Shown: piece after piece, positions 59,391-64,000 of the stretch | How the letters are laid out: each line of letters begins with the position of its first letter | Position numbering within the stretch: the first letter of the stretch is position 1 | Notes under the pieces: generated by a model | The model's database searches: none | Told to the model about the DNA's origin: nothing | What the model saw: the letters and a program-made list of their open reading frames with translations, nothing else | Position numbers and translations under genes: made by a program | From: Lichenostomus cassidix | Lineage: Eukaryota; Chordata; Aves; Passeriformes; Meliphagidae | DNA: 64,000 nt | Direction: 5' to 3' | Assembly: GCA_008360975.2 (NCBI GenBank) | Contig: CM039188.1 | Coordinates: 27,679,944 to 27,743,943, forward strand

Positions 59391-62281
59391 CTGGAAGAGC
59401 AGAGAGAGAACAGCAACTGTAATAAACAAGCATTAACTCAGTGCTAATTACCTTATGCTCTAATTCCTTGTGTTTGGACGTGCCAGTGTGCTGATAGACA
59501 AATATTTCATCGAGTTCTATGTGAAATAAATGTAGATGATGTGAGGCTTTTTTACTTCACATTTACCTGAAACAATTTTTTGTGAATAGCAAAAACTGCA
59601 AGTGAGCACTGCGGTACTCGCTGGATTCCTCCTTCCACTCCTTCAGCAGTGCCTGCAGACAGCTTTTTGTGTGCTGTAGCCATCAGCCAGTGGGGGACTC
59701 CTGACTGTGCATTTGAAGCTCACGTTACACTGCAGCTTCTCCAGAGACAGCAGCTCCCAACACCGAGATTTAGAATTCCAAGGGTAAGCTGGTTTGGGAT
59801 GTAACTACACTTTAGTATCTTTCTCGAGTTGCTTTGCTGTGGTTATTCTGAATCTTGCTCCTCCTAACCTGCTCCTTACAACCCAGACTGTCCTGTACCT
59901 TGCACTCCCATTTTCTGTCTGTGTTAGGGTAAGTGAGGAAGTCTAAGAAAAGCCTTTTCATTGTGTATCTCAACAGGAGTTTAGGAGCCTTTTGTGAAGC
60001 AAATGGCTCTGCTAAGCCTTCAGAGCAGGGCTGTACAATGCCTGCTGCAGAACAATCCCTTATACAGTACTCTTGGCTGCTGTAACAAATTGAAGGTTTG
60101 TAGTCTCAGCCAAGTTCTGGACTGTGACAGAAGGATAACTTCCCACTGAGCCGAAATAAATTGCAGGAATCCCTAATGCACAGCGAACATTACAGCAATA
60201 CACAGCAAAATTTGGAACATCAGCTGTGGTACATCCTTTTTATTCCATGCAGTGCTTGTGCACATACCCCTCACGCTGAGCATCCATCAGCAATAATAAT
60301 CCATCCTCACATCTCTGCTGTGAGGTAGGAAAAACAGGCAGGGAAGGATTGGGAGCACAGAAACAAACAAGCAATAGGTCCATGAGGCAGTTTCTGAACC
60401 TAATTTTAAAATTATAAATTAACTTGTACACATGCAGGATGGTACTGACTCTATCCATTTTGTTTCTACAGCTCTTCTCTGAATTTCTAGTTTTCATTCA
60501 CAGCTGAGATACACAAGGTTCAATCTCATTGCAGTAGAAGTGTCAGTGGTCTTGGCCTTAGACTTTTGGGCTGACCAAGCCCATGCTCGTTAAGTGTCTT
60601 CTCATCAACTTACACTTTACGTATTCCAGTCTGAGTTTTCTTTCTTGAACTCATAAGTTAGAAAATCCCAAACAACAGTACCATATTTTCTAGATGTGAC
60701 TTATGTGACCAGCACAAGAATATTATCTTTACTTCTCACGCTTATACAGTTAGGGACTTTTTTGCCTTTAAAAGTATGTATGGCTTAAAGTTATCTTGAG
60801 GTCACCTGAAACTAGTCTGTCATTTCAGACAACTGACCTCCTCCTAATTATTGGTCTCTGGCTAGCACTCTCTAGGAGTATACTCCTGCAATTTATGGTT
60901 CTACTCTGCATCTTGCTTTTACTGTTTTCTGCCCTCAGAAATCATATGACAGCTCCCACTTGTTATTCTAAATTAGTGATTCACATGTGGACTCTTGGAG
61001 ATTTCTGTTCTGTGGCAAGCACAGAAGAAGCTCCAAATAATTTCTGTTATTGCAACACATTTGTGCTGTGACATGCAGATATTGGTAAACCAAAACGGCA
61101 CCAACCTAATAATACAGAAAAAAACCTGAAAAAGTGAAACAACCACCCAGTACAGAGAGCTGACAAGGAAGGGAAGAAACAAACAGACATGCTTATTCAA
61201 AGTACCTTCAATTTTGCAGTCAAATCTAGCAGCACTTCCTTCCACAACTTCCATGTCAAGGATTTTTTTAGTAAAATATGGCTTTACGTGGGGCTTTTCT
61301 TCAGCCACTTCTTCGAGGAAAGCATCTGGAGGAGAGCAAAGAGGTGGTGAACAATTTTACAGGGCATGTTCTCAAAAGACGTATTTTAGTTTTTAATTAT
61401 CAGATGGTAATGAAAGCATCTTTTATTTCACTTAGTTCTGTCAGACTAATGAGACCTCGAGGACGTTGGCTGCTTAGCTTTGTGCCAGTCCGTTGCAGCT
61501 GGACAAGGATTCAGGCCATAAATAGAAAGAAATGGACATGCAGGGCCACCACGCTATGAATCTTTGGTATTTTTCCCTTGAATTTGTTTCTAACTGAACC
61601 TAGACTTTTGCTAGTCAGAGGAGTAAACCAGCTCCACTTGTATCAGGCCCACAGTCTATGTGGATTTGTTGAAATTACTTGCTTGATTTCCAGCAGTGTC
61701 AAACATTTGCACTTCTGACTGTTACACTCCACAAATCCACATTTCATCTGGGAATTTAGGGGAATAATGCAGACATTTCCTTAAATGCCCTGTCTGAGGA
61801 GCATGGTTAATGCAGGGTGTGTGCCATGGTTACTGCAAGTGTTAATACTTTATTGCTTGCTTGCTTGCATGAGAAGGCAATACATCACTGTCATCTTTGT
61901 ATAAACATGCATTCCCAAACTCAGAGAAAGTGCAGCTGAAAAATCTGCCTTAATTCTTTGGCTTTAAAAAGAAAAGAGTTTACTGCCTGTACTTACACTG
62001 TGGCTTTTTGAATAGCAGAACAATATGAGAACAGTGAATTTTTGACAGATTTCTTTAAAAAATAGGAATATAAAAAGAGAGAGAGAGAGAACAGGAATAT
62101 CCAACTTGATGATTGGTCTCTAGCAATTTGCTACAAGTTTTAGTAAGAGTGATTCAGAGACAGGTAAAAATATGTGGCAGAAAAATTCCTTACCTTCATT
62201 CTCTGCTTTGTCTGCATTTATAGGGCTGGTCGGCGAGCTCCCAGAGGCCTTCCTCCCACTCATACCAGAAATCATTGCCAT
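59131..62281 (-). CDS. MYLK: Telokin / kinase-related protein (nested in MYLK), 155 aa
   Basis: Coding pieces are 62281-62194, 61325-61206 and 59390-59131, starting at Met MAMISGMSGRKASG inside a MYLK exon and sharing its frame and stop. Telokin is a smooth-muscle protein that binds unphosphorylated myosin, stabilises filaments and promotes relaxation. The PKA/PKG target Ser13 is present in GRKAS. The Ig domain spans about residues 41-137, with the core Cys at 66 and 118 and Trp at 78. The tail is almost wholly Glu/Gly/Asp. The length fits the family (about 154-157 aa). The start was chosen by match to the mammalian MAMISG start; a TATA element lies 171-179 bases upstream. A second Met at residue 3 could also serve. 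Confidence 0.88.
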
Positions 62282-63617
62282 GGATGACAGTCTTCCTATT
62301 GCTCGGACAGCATGGCCTGTTTTCTAAGACATAACATAAAAGGCTTCTGATCAATCCAGTCCAACAAGCATGTGATTTTCTGCAACAATCGTGCTTCGGA
62401 CAAATTATCTGGGATCTCTGCAAACCTCGCTGGAATTGGTGGACAAACTGCTTATATATAGCTCTGTTGTTCTAGGAGAGACAGAGCAGGCTGGACTGAA
62501 TTACCAAATTTAGTTGCAGATATAAACTTCCCCTGATGAACTCATACCTAAATGAATGTCTCTGTTAGCTGCGGATAAAACGCACTGTGCGAGAGGAGGG
62601 CCAGCAGAAAAGCCCTGTCCTGTGTAAGTGGAACTAAACTCTGGTGGGGGATGGCTCTCTCCACAGCCTTATGGGCTGGGCTGAATTTCATCCAACATGA
62701 ATAATGAGCTGATATGAAATGAATGAGAAAGCACCATCAGCATGATGGAAGCAGACCTCTGGCAGGATCGAGGATCAACCACCAGGCTACTAAAATATGC
62801 TCAGGGCTGTAGTATGGACACTTGTATTGCACAAGCTTCAAGAAACACGTACAGTAGAACATAAAAGGGAATATAAGGTAGATTTACATAAATTAATATT
62901 TTGTAGGCTACTCAAAAGGATCCAGGATTTCACACAGCAACTCCTGTACCTAACAGCATGGCACAGATGGACCTGCTATTAGTTCCAGCATTAAGAAAAA
63001 AGAAGATATAGAATATGTAAAACAATCTGATTGAATCTATGGGAAGCTTCGGGTTCCAACAGGACAGAACTTTTGGCTTTGCAGAATGAAACTGCCACAA
63101 AATAAGATACCTTTAGGGAGGCCAGGCAGATAAGTTTTAGCTGAACTGTTCAGGTTTGTTAAGAATTACACAATCCCCCAGCCCTCAGTGGCACGGAGAG
63201 GGTGGGGAAGAGAGAGAGGCATACACCCAGAAGAGTAGGAAAAACTGTGTTTGAGCTCACATGCCTTTTAGTAGCCTGAAATGGGATCATCCTGCATAAC
63301 CCATGTGCAGCTGTTCACCCTCCTACTGCCCAGCTGCAGGAACCAGACCTGTCCTGCATTCCCACCCTGCCCACACTGGAGCTTTCACCAGCAAGAGAAA
63401 CCTCATGGTGTGATGTGTTCTCCAGAAACATAAACATTAAAAATAAAGAGACTTATTAGGATATCTAGCCCAATTCCATGTCCTCTTCATTACCTGCCAT
63501 TTTCTTCTGGCCATATATTTCTTCATCCTATCTTTGGAAAGCTTTTTGGCTTCCATGGTTTTGGTGTCTTTTTGCAGCCAGGGATGCTGAAGACATTGAG
63601 TACAATTTAAGCGACTC
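59131..63617 (-). CDS. MYLK: MYLK, smooth-muscle myosin light-chain kinase, C-terminal four coding exons (partial)
   Basis: The coding pieces, in transcript order, are 63617-63494, 62323-62194, 61325-61206 and 59390-59131. They give about 210 C-terminal residues with all phases joining. MYLK phosphorylates the myosin regulatory light chain in response to Ca2+/calmodulin and so starts smooth-muscle contraction. The window holds the last helix of the kinase domain (RLNCTQCLQHPWL), the autoinhibitory segment (KLSKDRMKKYMARRKWQ), the calmodulin-binding segment (ARRKWQKTGHAVRAIGRLSS), a Ser/Pro linker, the C-terminal Ig domain and an acidic tail. The sequence matches the chicken smooth-muscle enzyme almost residue for residue as I recall it. 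The kinase core, fibronectin and other Ig domains lie beyond the right edge. Confidence 0.96.
59391..61205 (-). other. MYLK: MYLK last intron
   Basis: This 1.8-kb GT-AG intron has donor AAG|GTACTT at 61205 and acceptor CTCTTCCAG. The DNA looks unique, and no repeat or gene was recognised. Confidence 0.88.
61206..61325 (-). CDS. MYLK: MYLK/telokin penultimate coding exon (Ig domain first half)
   Basis: The acceptor is CTCCTCCAG|AT, which completes Asp. The exon then encodes AFLEEVAEEKPHVKPYFTKK and ILDMEVVEGSAARFDCKIE and ends with the first base of Gly at a G|GTACTT donor. The 120 nt equal 2 + 39 codons + 1. Mammalian telokin as I recall it has a few extra residues (EEDVSQ) at this junction, where the bird has ENEDAF. 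Confidence 0.96.
61326..62193 (-). other. MYLK: MYLK intron between telokin exons 1 and 2
   Basis: The 868-nt GT-AG intron has donor AAG|GTAAGG at 62193. It contains a short (AG)n run at 62076-62090. Nothing else was recognised. Confidence 0.88.
62194..62323 (-). CDS. MYLK: MYLK exon with calmodulin-binding C-half and telokin start
   Basis: The acceptor is TGTCTTAG|AAA. The exon encodes KTGHAVRAIGRLSS, the second half of the calmodulin-binding segment ending in the PKA-site Ser residues. It then encodes MAMISGMSGRKASGSSPTSP, where telokin begins, and INADKAENE plus one base of Asp. The 130 nt equal 43 codons plus one. The same exon forms the 3' part of telokin exon 1 when transcription starts from the internal promoter. 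Confidence 0.96.
62324..63493 (-). other. MYLK: MYLK intron carrying the telokin promoter
   Basis: The 1.17-kb GT-AG intron has donor CAG|GTAATG at 63493. Its 3' portion contains the TATA and CArG-like elements listed separately; the rest is unique-looking. Confidence 0.88.
62452..62513 (-). promoter_or_regulatory. Candidate internal telokin promoter (TATA box and CArG-like element)
   Basis: On the transcript strand a TATA box TATATATAAG lies at 62460-62451. A CArG-like element CTAAATTTGG (one mismatch from CC(A/T)6GG) lies 44 bases further upstream at 62513-62504. The expected start site near 62425 gives a telokin 5' UTR of about 145 bases that reads through the MYLK splice acceptor. Telokin is known to use an SRF-dependent promoter inside a MYLK intron; assigning these particular elements is inference. 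Confidence 0.6.
63494..63617 (-). CDS. MYLK: MYLK exon with kinase-domain end and autoinhibitory segment
   Basis: The acceptor is CGAAAACAG|G, whose first base completes a Lys codon. The exon encodes SRLNCTQCLQHPWLQKD, the last helix of the kinase domain, then TKTMEAKKLSKDRMKKYMAR and RKWQ, the autoinhibitory pseudosubstrate and the start of the calmodulin-binding segment. The donor is CAG|GTAATG. The 124 nt equal one base plus 41 codons. Confidence 0.96.
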
Positions 63618-64000
63618 CTGTTTTCGTATAAAAAGACCAGTCAGTGTTGCCAATAATGAGTGAGGAACCTACCTGCTGCAACATTATTTTGTGCTCTCTT
63701 TGCTGGGAGCTGATTTTTCTGTTTCCTAAATTTAGCAGCAATGATCACATGGCTCTGCTCTCCCAGCCATTCTAACTTCCTAAATTCACTTTCCCAATTT
63801 CTGTAGCTCTTTTTGAGAGAAAACTGTGCATTTTAAAGCATTAATAAAACATTACAAAACAAAGCAGGAAAAGCCATATGTTTTAGGCATGGAACACATA
63901 CATCAGAGCCACAATGGCAGTGATTCAGCTGCTTCATGCTGGCAGAACCCTGTCCCAGATCCCCTTTCCTTCACTTACAGAGATTTCCCCATCCCACCAC
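63618..64000 (-). other. MYLK: MYLK intron, partial
   Basis: The sequence upstream of the acceptor at 63618 runs to the right edge. No exon of the kinase core was recognised in these 383 bases. Confidence 0.8.

Noticed and set aside
62076..62090. (AG)n microsatellite in a MYLK intron
   Set aside because: Only about seven units and no nearby feature; too short to list as a feature of interest.
1..64000. CRISPR arrays, operons, phage or other prokaryotic systems
   Set aside because: The window is plainly vertebrate nuclear DNA with spliced genes; no regularly spaced repeats or compact gene clusters are present.

Overview
This is a vertebrate nuclear window, almost certainly from a bird and probably from a songbird (passerine). 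Spliced genes have GT-AG introns and CpG-island promoters. The gene order ADCY5 - HACD2 - MYLK is the order I know from amniotes. The MYLK C-terminus reads like the chicken protein, CR1 retrotransposon fragments are the main interspersed repeats, and there is a tRNA-Ile-derived SINE with a CR1-like tail of the kind known from songbirds.

All three genes lie on the minus strand. Positions 1-24534 are the 5' part of ADCY5 intron 1; I found no further ADCY5 exon there. ADCY5 coding exon 1 is 24535-25536 and its CpG island and promoter run to about 26720. About 26.7-37.3 kb is intergenic DNA, possibly including an extended HACD2 3' UTR. HACD2 is complete: seven coding exons between 37461 and 54485 encode 246 aa, with every splice phase checked, and one exon is only 19 nt. 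Its CpG-island promoter lies just above 54485, next to a CR1 copy. About 55.2-57.3 kb separates HACD2 from MYLK. The 3' end of MYLK (last four coding exons, 59131-63617) fills the right edge. The same exons hold telokin (kinase-related protein), read from an internal promoter inside a MYLK intron.

Functionally these are unrelated housekeeping or signalling genes kept in conserved synteny: a membrane adenylyl cyclase, an ER 3-hydroxyacyl-CoA dehydratase for very-long-chain fatty acids, and the smooth-muscle myosin light-chain kinase with its nested regulator telokin. I found no evidence of a previously undescribed system. The observations most worth checking are the 19-nt HACD2 microexon, the nested telokin promoter, the three CCAAT boxes in the ADCY5 promoter, a G-quadruplex-like tract next to the HACD2 promoter, and the SINE. 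Exon calls rest on translation, splice-site and phase consistency and on remembered family sequences; no database search was possible.
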